The translations under genes were made by a program, and so were the position numbers. 56,946 nucleotides of DNA, taken from NCBI GenBank assembly GCA_045540695.1, contig JAZQHR010000057.1:1-56946 (forward strand), written 5' to 3'. This stretch comes from JAZQHR01 sp045540695 (GTDB lineage: Bacteria; Bacillota; Clostridia; UMGS1810). The notes under the pieces were generated by a model, which was not told the DNA's origin, ran no database searches, and worked only from the letters and a program-made list of their open reading frames with translations. Numbering within the stretch: position 1 is the stretch's first letter; every line of letters starts with the position of its first letter. Shown here piece after piece: positions 7,062 through 15,350 of the stretch.

Positions 7062-7087
7062 AAAAGGACTGCCCTTTAAGGCAGTCC
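7062..7087 (-). terminator. Rho-independent terminator of the 92-aa gene
   Basis: The stem GGACTGCC/GGCAGTCC has a six-base loop and is followed on the minus strand by TTTTGC. It begins 17 bases after the stop of the small gene. Confidence 0.8.
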
Positions 7088-7103
7088 ATATTTGACATTA
7101 AAA

Positions 7104-7382
7104 TTACACTCCAAGTGCATCTTTAAGCCAAAATTCAGCAATATCCATTGCCTTGTACATACCTTCTCTTTCGGCTTTTTTCACTGTGGAATTATTTTTA
7201 GTTTCTACAAGCTCGATAAATATATTATCCGCAACCTCTAAATCTACGATAGTTTCATTTGACATAACGGTCATTCTGATGTAATATTCACCATTTACAT
7301 CACCATATATGATGTTGTTTCCACGTTTTACAAGCGGGAAATCTTTATATATAAGAACATCACTTTGTTTTTTCTTAGCCAT
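7104..7382 (-). CDS. Conserved small protein of unknown function (92 aa)
   Basis: I do not recognise a named family. The sequence is mostly beta-strand (DVLIYKDFPLVKRGNNIIYGD, then YYIRMTVMSN), with a C-terminal amphipathic helix (EGMYKAMDIAEFWLKDAL). There is no signal peptide, membrane segment or cysteine pair, so it is probably a soluble cytoplasmic protein. It has its own promoter (7425-7453), a strong GGAG site before the ATG, and its own terminator, so it is a real monocistronic gene rather than a chance ORF. It sits between gdhA and the NAD-salvage gene without an obvious link to either. Confidence 0.75.
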   Translation of the reverse strand: MAKKKQSDVLIYKDFPLVKRGNNIIYGDVNGEYYIRMTVMSNETIVDLEVADNIFIELVETKNNSTVKKAEREGMYKAMDIAEFWLKDALGV

Positions 7383-7424
7383 GATATCACTCCTTCACAC
7401 AAAGCATAAGTTTATTATTAACTT

Positions 7425-7453
7425 ATTTTACCACAAAAAAACACGTATGTAAA
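7425..7453 (-). promoter_or_regulatory. SigA-type promoter of the 92-aa gene
   Basis: On the minus strand, TTTACA, 17 bases, TAAAAT. It lies about 40 bases upstream of the start codon. Confidence 0.65.
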
Positions 7454-7458
7454 GTTAT

Positions 7459-7496
7459 AAAAAAAGAAAATCGGAGAATTTATAAAAATTCTCCGA
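7459..7496 (-). terminator. Rho-independent terminator of gdhA
   Basis: The stem TCGGAGAATTT is paired through a short AT loop with AAATTCTCCGA, followed by TTTTCTTTTTTT on the minus strand. Confidence 0.85.
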
Positions 7497-7521
7497 CTTA
7501 AAATCAATAAATATTTTTTTA

Positions 7522-8874
7522 TTAAACTACACCGTGTGCAGCCATAGCTTCTGCTACCTTTAGGAAGCCTGCAATGTTAGCACCAGCAACAAGGTCGCCT
7601 TCCATACCGTAGTCTTTTGCAGCCTTAACTGAAGAAGCATAGATGTTTTTCATGATACCTTTAAGCTTTTCATCAACTTCTTCTGCACTCCAGCTGTAAC
7701 GCATAGAGTTCTGTGACATTTCAAGACCAGATACTGCAACGCCACCAGCGTTAACTGCTTTTGATGGAGCAACTACGATACCTTTTGATTTAAGGAATGC
7801 AACAGCCTCGTTTGTACTAGGCATATTTGAAACCTCAACATAGTATTTAACGCCATTGTCGGCGATAAGCTTAGCTTCTTCAATGCCAACCTCATTCTGA
7901 GTAGCACATGGCATAACAACGTCAACCTTTTCACCCCAAGGTTTCTTACCTGCAAAGAATGGAACGCCGAATTTGTCAGCATAATCCTGAACTTTGTTTC
8001 TGCAAGAAGCTCTCATTTCAAGCATAAAGTCGATTTTTTCATCAGTACAAATACCATCTTTATCGTATACGTAGCCATCAGGGCCTGAAATAGTAACAAC
8101 CTTACCGCCAAGCTCTGTTACTTTCTTTACAACACCCCAAGCAACGTTACCGAAGCCTGATACTGCAAAAGTCTTACCCTTAACGTCTTCGCCAAAAGAT
8201 TTTAGCATTTCAACAGTATAGTATACAGCACCATAGCCTGTAGCTTCAGGACGGATAAGTGAACCGCCGTAAGGAATACCCTTACCTGTTAAAACACCTG
8301 TAAATTCATCACGAAGTCTTTTGTACTGACCGAATAGGTAACCGATTTCTCTAGCACCAACACCAATGTCACCTGCAGGAACGTCAGTGTCTGCGCCTAT
8401 GTACTTAGAAAGCTCTGTCATAAAGCTCTGGCAGAATCTCATAACTTCCATATCAGATTTGCCTGTTGGGTCAAAGTCTGAACCACCTTTACCGCCACCC
8501 ATAGGTAGACCAGTAAGAGAGTTTTTGAAAGTCTGTTCAAATCCAAGGAATTTGATGATACCTTCATATACTGACGGATGGAATCTTAAGCCACCCTTGT
8601 AAGGTCCAATAGCACTGTTAAACTGTACTCTGAAACCTCTGTTCACCTGAACCTTGCCATTATCATCAACCCAAGGAACTCTGAATTTGATGATTCTTTC
8701 AGGTTCAACCATCATTTCTATAACACCTTTTTCAACAAGGTCGGGTCTTTTTTCAATAACCGGCTCAAGAGATTCTAAAACCTCTGCTACTGCCTGATGA
8801 AATTCAGGTTCTGCAGGGTTTCTTTTTTCAACCTTTTCCATAAGGCTTTTTAAATATTCATTTTTTAATGCCAT
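7522..8874 (-). CDS. gdhA: Glutamate dehydrogenase (hexameric, probably NADP-specific)
   Basis: 450-aa enzyme interconverting 2-oxoglutarate plus ammonium and glutamate, which assimilates nitrogen when ammonium is plentiful. The substrate domain has YKGGLRFHPSV and LPMGGGKGGSDFDP, which holds the catalytic lysine. The Rossmann domain has AVSGFGNVAWG, and the C-terminal part has APSKAVNAGGVAVSGLEM. Length matches the E. coli GdhA class (447 aa). I chose the ATG at 8874, seven bases after GGGGG. The longer reading begins inside the promoter's -10 box and is impossible for that transcript. Single-gene unit with its own promoter and terminator. Glutamate would supply the amino group for phenylalanine made by the neighbouring aro/pheA operon. 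Confidence 0.96.
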   Translation of the reverse strand: MALKNEYLKSLMEKVEKRNPAEPEFHQAVAEVLESLEPVIEKRPDLVEKGVIEMMVEPERIIKFRVPWVDDNGKVQVNRGFRVQFNSAIGPYKGGLRFHPSVYEGIIKFLGFEQTFKNSLTGLPMGGGKGGSDFDPTGKSDMEVMRFCQSFMTELSKYIGADTDVPAGDIGVGAREIGYLFGQYKRLRDEFTGVLTGKGIPYGGSLIRPEATGYGAVYYTVEMLKSFGEDVKGKTFAVSGFGNVAWGVVKKVTELGGKVVTISGPDGYVYDKDGICTDEKIDFMLEMRASCRNKVQDYADKFGVPFFAGKKPWGEKVDVVMPCATQNEVGIEEAKLIADNGVKYYVEVSNMPSTNEAVAFLKSKGIVVAPSKAVNAGGVAVSGLEMSQNSMRYSWSAEEVDEKLKGIMKNIYASSVKAAKDYGMEGDLVAGANIAGFLKVAEAMAAHGVV

Positions 8875-8906
8875 TTTTATAGCCCCCTTTAAAAATTCAT
8901 AAACCA

Positions 8907-8935
8907 ATTATACTCCTACAAGTCATATTTTGCAA
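8907..8935 (-). promoter_or_regulatory. SigA-type promoter of gdhA
   Basis: On the minus strand, TTGCAA, 17 bases, TATAAT. It ends 32 bases before the chosen ATG. The AT-rich rest of the 8936-9010 gap shows no convincing terminator for aroK. Confidence 0.8.
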
Positions 8936-9010
8936 CACTTTTTTTCAAAAAAATCAATTTTTTTACAATTTGTACGGTTTTTTACGTTTTTCTTTCGCTT
9001 TTTGCAACTT

Positions 9011-9529
9011 TTATTTTTGTTTGTTGCAAATTTTCGCTATTTTTCTGCATATATCTATTAGCTTACCTTCAGCTATACTTAACATTCCTGCATTTTCGCA
9101 TATATAATCAGCTGATGACCTGTATATTTCTATTCTTTCGTTATACAAATCGTAGATTTTTGTCTTGTCCTTTAAAAGTGGTCTGCCCGACAGTGATGAA
9201 TTATCAAGTATATTTTTCACCGGTGTGTCGATAAAAACTATGCTTCCCGTGCTTTTCATAACAGGTATGTTTTCAGGGATAGTCACTATTCCTCCGCCTG
9301 TCGCAACTATTACATTTTTCATCTTGGAAATATCCAAAAGGCAATCCGACTCTATTTTCCTAAAGCCTTCGTTTCCGCTTTCGGCAAAAATCTCATCTAT
9401 AGTTTTTCCGCTTTTTTTCACTATGTAATCGTCAGCATCAATAAAGCTCATAGAAAGATTATCTGCCACATTTCTGCCAAGGGTGGATTTACCACATCCC
9501 GGCATACCTATAAGATAAATATTTTTCAC
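9011..9529 (-). CDS. aroK: Shikimate kinase
   Basis: 172-aa P-loop kinase phosphorylating shikimate to shikimate-3-phosphate with ATP. Walker A GMPGCGKST is at 8-16. DADDYIVKKSG (about 31-41) is the shikimate-binding Asp region. The ATGGGIV strand (about 77-83) carries the glycine triplet contacting substrate, and SGRPLL marks the lid. The start is a GTG directly after the aroQ stop, with GGGGAAG as ribosome site inside aroQ, so translation is probably coupled. It is the last gene of the aro operon. Confidence 0.94.
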   Translation of the reverse strand: MKNIYLIGMPGCGKSTLGRNVADNLSMSFIDADDYIVKKSGKTIDEIFAESGNEGFRKIESDCLLDISKMKNVIVATGGGIVTIPENIPVMKSTGSIVFIDTPVKNILDNSSLSGRPLLKDKTKIYDLYNERIEIYRSSADYICENAGMLSIAEGKLIDICRKIAKICNKQK

Positions 9530-9967
9530 TTACAGCACTTCCCCACTTAAAAGCGCATCTATCGCCATTTTGTATCCGTATGCACCAAAACCGCAAATTT
9601 GTCCAATGCACGCAGGAGCAGTAACGGATTTGTGTCTAAACTCCTCACGTTTATGAACATTTGATAAATGCACCTCTATACACGGGATATTTACACTCTT
9701 TATAGCATCAAGTATAGCTATAGAGTAGTGCGTAAATGCACCGGGGTTTATTATGATGCAATCGTATTTTTCAGTATAAGCCTTCTGTATAAAGTTTACT
9801 ATCTCGCCTTCTATGTTGCTCTGCACACAGGTTAAATCAGCATTTTTACCTTTAGCATATTCAACTAATTCCGCACATATTCCATCATAATTTTTATTTC
9901 CGTAAATTCCCACTTCTCTTATGCCAAGAAAGTTTAAATTCACGCCGTTTATAAGCATTATTTTCAT
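9530..9967 (-). CDS. aroQ: 3-dehydroquinate dehydratase, type II
   Basis: 145-aa dodecameric-type enzyme removing water from 3-dehydroquinate to give 3-dehydroshikimate. Visible features are INGVNLNFLG near the N-terminus, Tyr in GIYGN as the likely catalytic base, QSNIEGEIVNFIQ, NPGAFTHYSIAILDA, EVHLSNVHKREEFRHKS with the active-site His, and the C-terminal GFGAYGY. The ATG at 9967 overlaps the aroE stop in an ATGA arrangement and follows GGAGG. The longer ORF, starting inside aroE, adds 20 unrelated residues. Length equals the family norm. Confidence 0.95.
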   Translation of the reverse strand: MKIMLINGVNLNFLGIREVGIYGNKNYDGICAELVEYAKGKNADLTCVQSNIEGEIVNFIQKAYTEKYDCIIINPGAFTHYSIAILDAIKSVNIPCIEVHLSNVHKREEFRHKSVTAPACIGQICGFGAYGYKMAIDALLSGEVL

Positions 9968-10740
9968 ATTATCATACCTCCATATATTTTGTCGGTTAAA
10001 TCGTCTTCGTACTTTTGACCATGCCATATTCCTTCAGAATATATTGCCTGCGAAACCAGCATATATAGCCCGTTTACCGCCTTTATACCCTGCGACAATG
10101 CAAGCTTTAATAGCTTTGTTTCGGTTGGGTTGTATATTAAATCCACCACCGCGTTGAACTTTATATCACCATCAATAGGCGTTGCATCAACATTTGGATA
10201 CATCCCAACAGGTGTACAATTCACAAGCACATCTCCTGATAGATTGTCATCGTAGCCTATCACTTCAAGTCCTGAAAATTCTCTTTTTCCTCGAGACACC
10301 ATCTTAATGCTTTTTGCACCCATATCCTGTACAGCCGTAATAACTGCCCTTGACGCACCGCCTGTGCCAAGGATTACAATATCTTTATCCTTTATATCAA
10401 TACCAAACTTTTTAAAAGTGTGTATTATACCGTAGTAATCTGTGTTGTACGCAGATATTTTGCCATCACCAAATGATATTGTGTTTACCGCACCGATTTT
10501 CTTTGCCTCGTCGGATATCTCGTCTACATATTCCATCACGTCAAGCTTATATGGAATGGTAACATTTATTCCTGTATACCCACCATTTATGATAGCTCGC
10601 ATTTGCTCGTCAAAGCTGTCCTTCGGTATTGGCAAAAGCTCGTATGCGGCATTCTCGCCTGTAAGCTCAAAAAACTTTTCGTGAATTATCTTGGAGTATG
10701 AGTGGCCTAGCTTTTCACCGATAAGTCCATACTTTTTCAT
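9964..10740 (-). CDS. aroE: Shikimate dehydrogenase (NADP)
   Basis: 258-aa enzyme reducing 3-dehydroshikimate to shikimate. The substrate domain starts YGLIGEKLGHSYSKIIH, with the two substrate-binding serine positions, followed by NVTIPYKLDVM with the catalytic lysine. GAVNTI and YNTDYYG complete the site with Asp. The NADP domain has ILGTGGASRAV (about 125-135), and DLIYNPTETKLL follows. It is at the short end for AroE but complete. It starts four bases after pheA, with GAGGTGAGAG as ribosome site, and overlaps aroQ. Confidence 0.95.
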   Translation of the reverse strand: MKKYGLIGEKLGHSYSKIIHEKFFELTGENAAYELLPIPKDSFDEQMRAIINGGYTGINVTIPYKLDVMEYVDEISDEAKKIGAVNTISFGDGKISAYNTDYYGIIHTFKKFGIDIKDKDIVILGTGGASRAVITAVQDMGAKSIKMVSRGKREFSGLEVIGYDDNLSGDVLVNCTPVGMYPNVDATPIDGDIKFNAVVDLIYNPTETKLLKLALSQGIKAVNGLYMLVSQAIYSEGIWHGQKYEDDLTDKIYGGMII

Positions 10741-10744
10741 ACTC

Positions 10745-11860
10745 TCACCTCAATTTGTCCGAAACGTAGTTGCCAAGGAACTTACAATTTTTAGTGTTCT
10801 TGTTTAGAAAATCTATAACTGTTCTTATCTTCTCGTCGTTTTCATTTCCCTCAAAATCTATAAAGAAAATGTATTCAAACGGATTGTTCACATCAGGTCG
10901 CGACTCAATTTTCGAAAGGTTTACACCCTTTTCGTCAAATATATTAAGTATCTGGTGAAGTTGACCCGGTTTATCATCAATAGTCATTATAGCACTTAGT
11001 TTATCCGCATCACGGCTTACTATTTTCTTTTTACTTAATACTATAAACTTTGTAATGTTGTTTTGATTAAAGTTGATATTGTAGTCTAATACCTTTAGTC
11101 CATACAGTTCTGCCGCAGCCACACTTGCAACCGCCGCAATGTCATTTCTGTCTGATTCGCTTACATACTTTGCACTTATAGCAGTGTTTAAATATGGTAT
11201 CTGCTTAAATGGCTTATCCTTTAAGTAGTCCCTACTCTGCATAAATGCCTGCGAATGAGAGTACACTTCTTTTATGTCTTCCATTTTTGTGCCTTCTTTT
11301 ACAAGAAGGTTGTGATTTACCTTTACGCACACCTCACCGCAGATGTAGAAATCGTATTTTACAAGAAGGTCATATACGTCTACTACCGCACCAGTTGTAG
11401 AGTTTTCAAAAGGAATAACTATAAAATCAGCATCACCATTTAAAAGTCCCATACAAAGCTTGTCAAATGTGTCATAACATAGCACATCTTCAGGTTTTGT
11501 CACAAACGGATATGCTTTAGAGTTTATATACTTTTGTGTAGCCTCATAAGCAAAGCTTCCTGCCACACCTGTGTATGCAATCTTCTTTCTTGTGCCTATA
11601 AGTCCCGACTGATACTCTCTGCTTACTCTCATAAGCTGAGTATAAAAATCATTTAGGTATGGTCCAAGGTCATCATTTTCAAGCCTTGCAATATTTTTCT
11701 CTATAACCGCCTGTTCGCGTGATGAATTTAGTACGGGCAGGTCGTGAGCTTTCTTGTACTCACCTATCTGTCTTGCCACATTCATTCGCTCTTCAAAAAG
11801 TCGTGTAATGTCTTTATCTATGCCGTCTATCTCGCCTCTTAATGTATCTAAATCCTTCAT
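10745..11860 (-). CDS. pheA: Bifunctional chorismate mutase / prephenate dehydratase (P-protein)
   Basis: 371-aa enzyme converting chorismate to prephenate and then phenylpyruvate, the phenylalanine branch. Domains: AroQ-type chorismate mutase (about 1-85), with LDTLRGEIDGID and RQIGEYK; prephenate dehydratase (about 92-275), with YTGVAGSFAYEA and FENSTTGAVVDVYDLL; and a C-terminal ACT domain (about 290-365), with DKPGQLHQILNIF and ESRP, which binds phenylalanine for feedback inhibition. The dehydratase signature usually written NxTRF reads NITKF at 268-272, a conservative R-to-K change. The ATG at 11860 follows AGGTGG. The GTG four codons upstream overlaps the aroC stop. Unusually for such operons, it lies between aroC and aroE. 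Confidence 0.94.
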   Translation of the reverse strand: MKDLDTLRGEIDGIDKDITRLFEERMNVARQIGEYKKAHDLPVLNSSREQAVIEKNIARLENDDLGPYLNDFYTQLMRVSREYQSGLIGTRKKIAYTGVAGSFAYEATQKYINSKAYPFVTKPEDVLCYDTFDKLCMGLLNGDADFIVIPFENSTTGAVVDVYDLLVKYDFYICGEVCVKVNHNLLVKEGTKMEDIKEVYSHSQAFMQSRDYLKDKPFKQIPYLNTAISAKYVSESDRNDIAAVASVAAAELYGLKVLDYNINFNQNNITKFIVLSKKKIVSRDADKLSAIMTIDDKPGQLHQILNIFDEKGVNLSKIESRPDVNNPFEYIFFIDFEGNENDEKIRTVIDFLNKNTKNCKFLGNYVSDKLR

Positions 11861-11861
11861 A

Positions 11862-12947
11862 TTACTTGCCACCTTTATTTAAAAAATCAAGCATCACAAG
11901 TGCCGCTGCACATTCTACCACACACGCAGCTCTTGGCACTATACAGACATCGTGTCTGCCCTTCAAGCTAAAGTCAACATTTTCTTTAGTCTTTATGTTT
12001 ATAGTTGCCTGCTCCTTAAATATCGAAGGTGTAGGCTTAACCGCCACACTAAACACCACAGGCATACCATTTGTAATACCGCCGTTTATACCGCCATTGT
12101 TGTTGGTAGAAGTTATAACCTTGTCGCCATCATAACGGAAGCTGTCATTGGCATCAAAGCCTGTCATTTTTGCTATATCAAAACCTCTTCCAAACTCCAC
12201 GCCCTTTACCGCAGGGATAGAAAACATCATCTGTGATAGTCTACTTTCAACCGAGTCAAAAAACGGCTCGCCTACTCCTGCCTCTATGCCCGAAATAACG
12301 CACTCTATCACACCGCCAAGAGAATCTCCTTCTTCTCTTAATTTTTCTATCTTCGCCATTATTTCATCGCGTTTGCTCTCGTCAATAATAGGAAACTTTT
12401 GTTCTTTTATTTTTTCAAGCTCTTCTATGCCATTTTCAATATCAAGTATACTTGGCATATTTATATCAGAAATTGCCTTTATATGCGAATACACATTTAT
12501 GCCGTACTGTTTTTCAAGTATCTGTTTTGCTATAGCACCTGCCACCACAAGCGGAGCAGTGATTCTGCCCGAAAAATGTCCGCCACCGCGATAGTCGGAA
12601 AAACCGCCATATTTTACAAATGCAGTGTAGTCCGCATGACCGGGACGCATATTGTCCTTTATATCATCATAATGACTTGAGTGAGTGTCACTATTCTTTA
12701 TCATAAAAGCAAGCGGAGCACCGTTTGTCTTTCCGTTAAACACACCTGACAGTATCTCATACTTATCAGGCTCTGCTCTGTTTGTAGAGTATGCTGCTCT
12801 GTGATTGCGTCTTACAAGCTCCCTGTCAATAGCGTCAAAGTCTATCTCAAAGCCAGAAGGTAACGACGATATCACACCGCCTATGGCATTCCCATGCGAT
12901 TCGCCAAATATTGAAAATTTTATATTGTTCCCCCAAACACCACTCAT
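11862..12947 (-). CDS. aroC: Chorismate synthase
   Basis: 361-aa FMN-dependent lyase converting EPSP to chorismate, the branch point for aromatic amino acids. Signature regions: FSIFGESHGNAIGGVI (about 11-26), RRNHRAAYSTNRAEPD, RPGHADYTAFVKYGGF followed by YRGGGHFSGR with the FMN-site residues, GVEFGRGF, and NGGINGGITNGMP. Close to the usual length (about 360-390). The ATG overlaps the aroA stop by four bases (ATGA) behind AAGGAGG, and pheA follows with a one-base gap. No separate flavin reductase is encoded nearby. Confidence 0.97.
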   Translation of the reverse strand: MSGVWGNNIKFSIFGESHGNAIGGVISSLPSGFEIDFDAIDRELVRRNHRAAYSTNRAEPDKYEILSGVFNGKTNGAPLAFMIKNSDTHSSHYDDIKDNMRPGHADYTAFVKYGGFSDYRGGGHFSGRITAPLVVAGAIAKQILEKQYGINVYSHIKAISDINMPSILDIENGIEELEKIKEQKFPIIDESKRDEIMAKIEKLREEGDSLGGVIECVISGIEAGVGEPFFDSVESRLSQMMFSIPAVKGVEFGRGFDIAKMTGFDANDSFRYDGDKVITSTNNNGGINGGITNGMPVVFSVAVKPTPSIFKEQATINIKTKENVDFSLKGRHDVCIVPRAACVVECAAALVMLDFLNKGGK

Positions 12948-14224
12948 AGTGTTTCCTCCTTATCAATGCTTTTCTCCATAAGCTTACCAAAATCTTCAAA
13001 AAATCTTGGATAGGATTTGTTTACGCATTTTGGATTTTGTATTACCACGTCACCATCACACACAAGTGATGCTATAGATGCTGTCATAGCTATTCTGTGG
13101 TCATTAAATGTATCTATCTCAGTTTCTTTAAGCCTGTCTTTGCCGTTTATTATTATTTCGCTTTCGGTAGAGGTAATGTCCGCTCCAAATCTTGTAAGCA
13201 TATCTACAGTAGCCTCTACTCTGTCGCACTCTTTTATGCGAAGGCGCTCTATATTTTTGATAACAGTCTTGCCCTCGGCAAGTGCACAAGCAAGTGAAAG
13301 TACAGGCACTATATCAGGAAATTCCTTTGCGTCTATCTCACCTATTGCTTTAAGGTCAGACTTTTCTGCGCAAAGTGCATCACCGTCAAAATATATATTA
13401 CCGCCCATAGCCTTAAGTAAATCTACTATCGCACTGTCACCCTGACGTGTTTTACTGCCAAGGTTATGAAGGCGTATACCACCCACAAACATTCCTGCCA
13501 CAAGGAAAAATGCCGCCTGTGAATAATCACCCTCTGCCACAAAATCTCTTGCGGTGTATTTTTGATTACCCTTTATTTTGTACTGTCTGTTATTTACCTT
13601 TTCTATCTCTATGCCCGATTTTCCGAGCACATCAAGTGTTATATCAATATATGGCTGCGATTCGGGTTCTGACATAATGTTTAAAACAGAATCACCCGAT
13701 AAAGTCGGAAGTGTGTATAGTAGTCCTGTTATAAACTGTGAGCTGATATTTCCTGCTACCTCTATTTCGCCATGAGGCATCTGTCCGTCTATGTCTATGT
13801 ACTCACCAGGTCTGTAGTCATACGGCACACCGAATTTATCAAAAATCTTGGCATATACGTTTAGCGGTCTGTTCATAAGTGTGCTTGTACCTGTAAGCCT
13901 TACCTTGCTTTTCTTTGCAATACTTACAGGCACCATAAACCTAAGTGTAGATGCCGATTCTCCGCAATTAAGCACTACATCGCTGCCATACTTAAGCCCG
14001 CCGTTTATCTCTATAGTATCACCATCGAGTGTGTAGCTTGCACCAAGATTTTCCACGCACGAAAGAGTAGCACTTATATCATTTGACATACTTACGTTTG
14101 ATATCTTTGATGTTCCACTTGCTAGTGATGCCGATATAATGTATCTGTGTATATATGATTTTGACGACGGAATATATATATCCGCCTTTTTAGTTTTTCC
14201 TTTATGTAAGATAAGTTTTTCCAT
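12944..14224 (-). CDS. aroA: 3-phosphoshikimate 1-carboxyvinyltransferase (EPSP synthase)
   Basis: 426-aa enzyme joining shikimate-3-phosphate and phosphoenolpyruvate to give EPSP. Substrate residues are visible: SSKSYIHR (20-27) with the PEP/S3P lysine, CGESASTLR (87-95), SSQF, EFPDIVPVL with the catalytic Asp, LRIKECDR with the catalytic Glu, NDHRIAM, and CVNKSYPRF near the end. In CGESASTLR, Ala91 aligns with Gly96 of the E. coli enzyme, by aligning R95 with R100. Alanine at that position is known to lower glyphosate binding. It lies 10 bases after aroB and overlaps aroC. Confidence 0.95.
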   Translation of the reverse strand: MEKLILHKGKTKKADIYIPSSKSYIHRYIISASLASGTSKISNVSMSNDISATLSCVENLGASYTLDGDTIEINGGLKYGSDVVLNCGESASTLRFMVPVSIAKKSKVRLTGTSTLMNRPLNVYAKIFDKFGVPYDYRPGEYIDIDGQMPHGEIEVAGNISSQFITGLLYTLPTLSGDSVLNIMSEPESQPYIDITLDVLGKSGIEIEKVNNRQYKIKGNQKYTARDFVAEGDYSQAAFFLVAGMFVGGIRLHNLGSKTRQGDSAIVDLLKAMGGNIYFDGDALCAEKSDLKAIGEIDAKEFPDIVPVLSLACALAEGKTVIKNIERLRIKECDRVEATVDMLTRFGADITSTESEIIINGKDRLKETEIDTFNDHRIAMTASIASLVCDGDVVIQNPKCVNKSYPRFFEDFGKLMEKSIDKEETL

Positions 14225-14234
14225 AAAAATGCCT

Positions 14235-15275
14235 CTAATCTATCAAAAATGTATTCTCTCTATCCATTTTCATTATCTCACAAGTACCAATTTCCTTAAG
14301 CACTATGTAATTTATGCTACCGCCTGCGCTCTTTTTGTCGCGAAGCATTATATTTGCGGCAGTTTCTTTGTCGATAGAATAATCGTCAAAGTACAAATCA
14401 TATTTTTTTAGTATGCTTACTATTTTATCATAAGTACCAACTTTCGTGATACCCATCTTTTCTGTTCTCTCGGTAATGCGCGCCATACCTATAGCTACTC
14501 CCTCGCCGTGAGTATAGGTTTCGTAGTTATATGCGCTCTCTATCACGTGTCCGTAGGTGTGACCGAAGTTTAGTATCATACGTTTTCCTGTATCAAACTC
14601 GTCCTCTTCCACCACCTGACGTTTTATATCCACGCAGGTGTATATGATTTTTTCTATGTCAAGTATATCCTTTTCAAGCTCGGAAAACAACTCCTTATCC
14701 CAGATAAGAGCGTATTTTATAACCTCCGCCATACCGTCATTAAATATTCTCTCTGATAAGGTAGATAGCATATCGGGGTCTATTAAAACTGCTTTTGGCT
14801 GATAAAAGCTTCCGACCAGATTTTTACCGCCATCTAAATTTACCGCGACTTTTCCTCCAACACTTGAATCAACCTGTGCAAGAAGTGTTGTAGGAATTTG
14901 TATAAACTTTATTCCGCGAAGGAATGTCGATGCCGCAAAGCCTGATATATCGCCTACTACACCACCGCCAAGTGCTATTATGTAGTCTGTTCGGGTAAGT
15001 TTAATCTCAGCCATTTTATTATAAATATCTGTAAGGTGAGATATAGATTTTGTCTTTTCTCCATGCGGAAGCACCATTACGTCATATTTAACACCTGAAT
15101 CCGACAGTATCTTTGAAAATTTATCTCCATATATTTTCCACACATTATCGTCGGTAATTACAAAAGCTGTGTTTTCACCAACAAACTGCTTTATAACACT
15201 GCCCGACCTTTCTATAAGGCCTTTTTCTATTATAATATCATAATCGTGACTCTTTGTTTTAACTGTTAACCTCAT
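14235..15275 (-). CDS. aroB: 3-dehydroquinate synthase
   Basis: 346-aa NAD- and metal-dependent enzyme cyclising DAHP to 3-dehydroquinate, the second step of the shikimate pathway. Motifs: ALGGGVVGDISGFAASTFLRG (NAD loop), IPTTLLAQVDSSVGGK, NLDGGKNLVGSFYQPK, EVIKYALI, and the metal-binding FGHTYGHVIE and HGEGVAIGM. The ATG at 15275 follows GAGGTG. A longer in-frame start ten codons earlier lies in the loop and stem of the potD terminator and is rejected. First gene of the aro operon. DAHP synthase is not in this window. Confidence 0.96.
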   Translation of the reverse strand: MRLTVKTKSHDYDIIIEKGLIERSGSVIKQFVGENTAFVITDDNVWKIYGDKFSKILSDSGVKYDVMVLPHGEKTKSISHLTDIYNKMAEIKLTRTDYIIALGGGVVGDISGFAASTFLRGIKFIQIPTTLLAQVDSSVGGKVAVNLDGGKNLVGSFYQPKAVLIDPDMLSTLSERIFNDGMAEVIKYALIWDKELFSELEKDILDIEKIIYTCVDIKRQVVEEDEFDTGKRMILNFGHTYGHVIESAYNYETYTHGEGVAIGMARITERTEKMGITKVGTYDKIVSILKKYDLYFDDYSIDKETAANIMLRDKKSAGGSINYIVLKEIGTCEIMKMDRENTFLID

Positions 15276-15293
15276 ATTTGCACCTCTAATGAG

Positions 15294-15317
15294 AAAAGGG
15301 CTCACATAAATGAGCCC
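15294..15317 (-). terminator. Terminator between potD and aroB
   Basis: GGGCTCA, six-base loop, TGAGCCC, then TTTTC on the minus strand. It separates the pot operon from the aro operon. Read-through remains possible because no clear aroB promoter was found. Confidence 0.75.
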
Positions 15318-15350
15318 GCTTTCAATAATATTTTAAATTACCCATTTATA

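Noticed and set aside
7522..8907. Longer gdhA reading (461 codons)
   Set aside because: Its first base is the last base of the -10 box, and the internal ATG has a strong GGGGG site and gives the family length.
9530..10027. Longer aroQ reading (165 codons)
   Set aside because: The extra 20 residues lie inside aroE and are unlike any type II dehydroquinase. The ATGA-overlap ATG has GGAGG.
14235..15305. Longer aroB reading (356 codons)
   Set aside because: The extension would be translated from the loop and stem of the potD terminator.
14100..15350. T-box, tryptophan-type leader or other riboswitch before the aro operon
   Set aside because: Only 75 bases separate potD and aroB, and they contain just the terminator hairpin.
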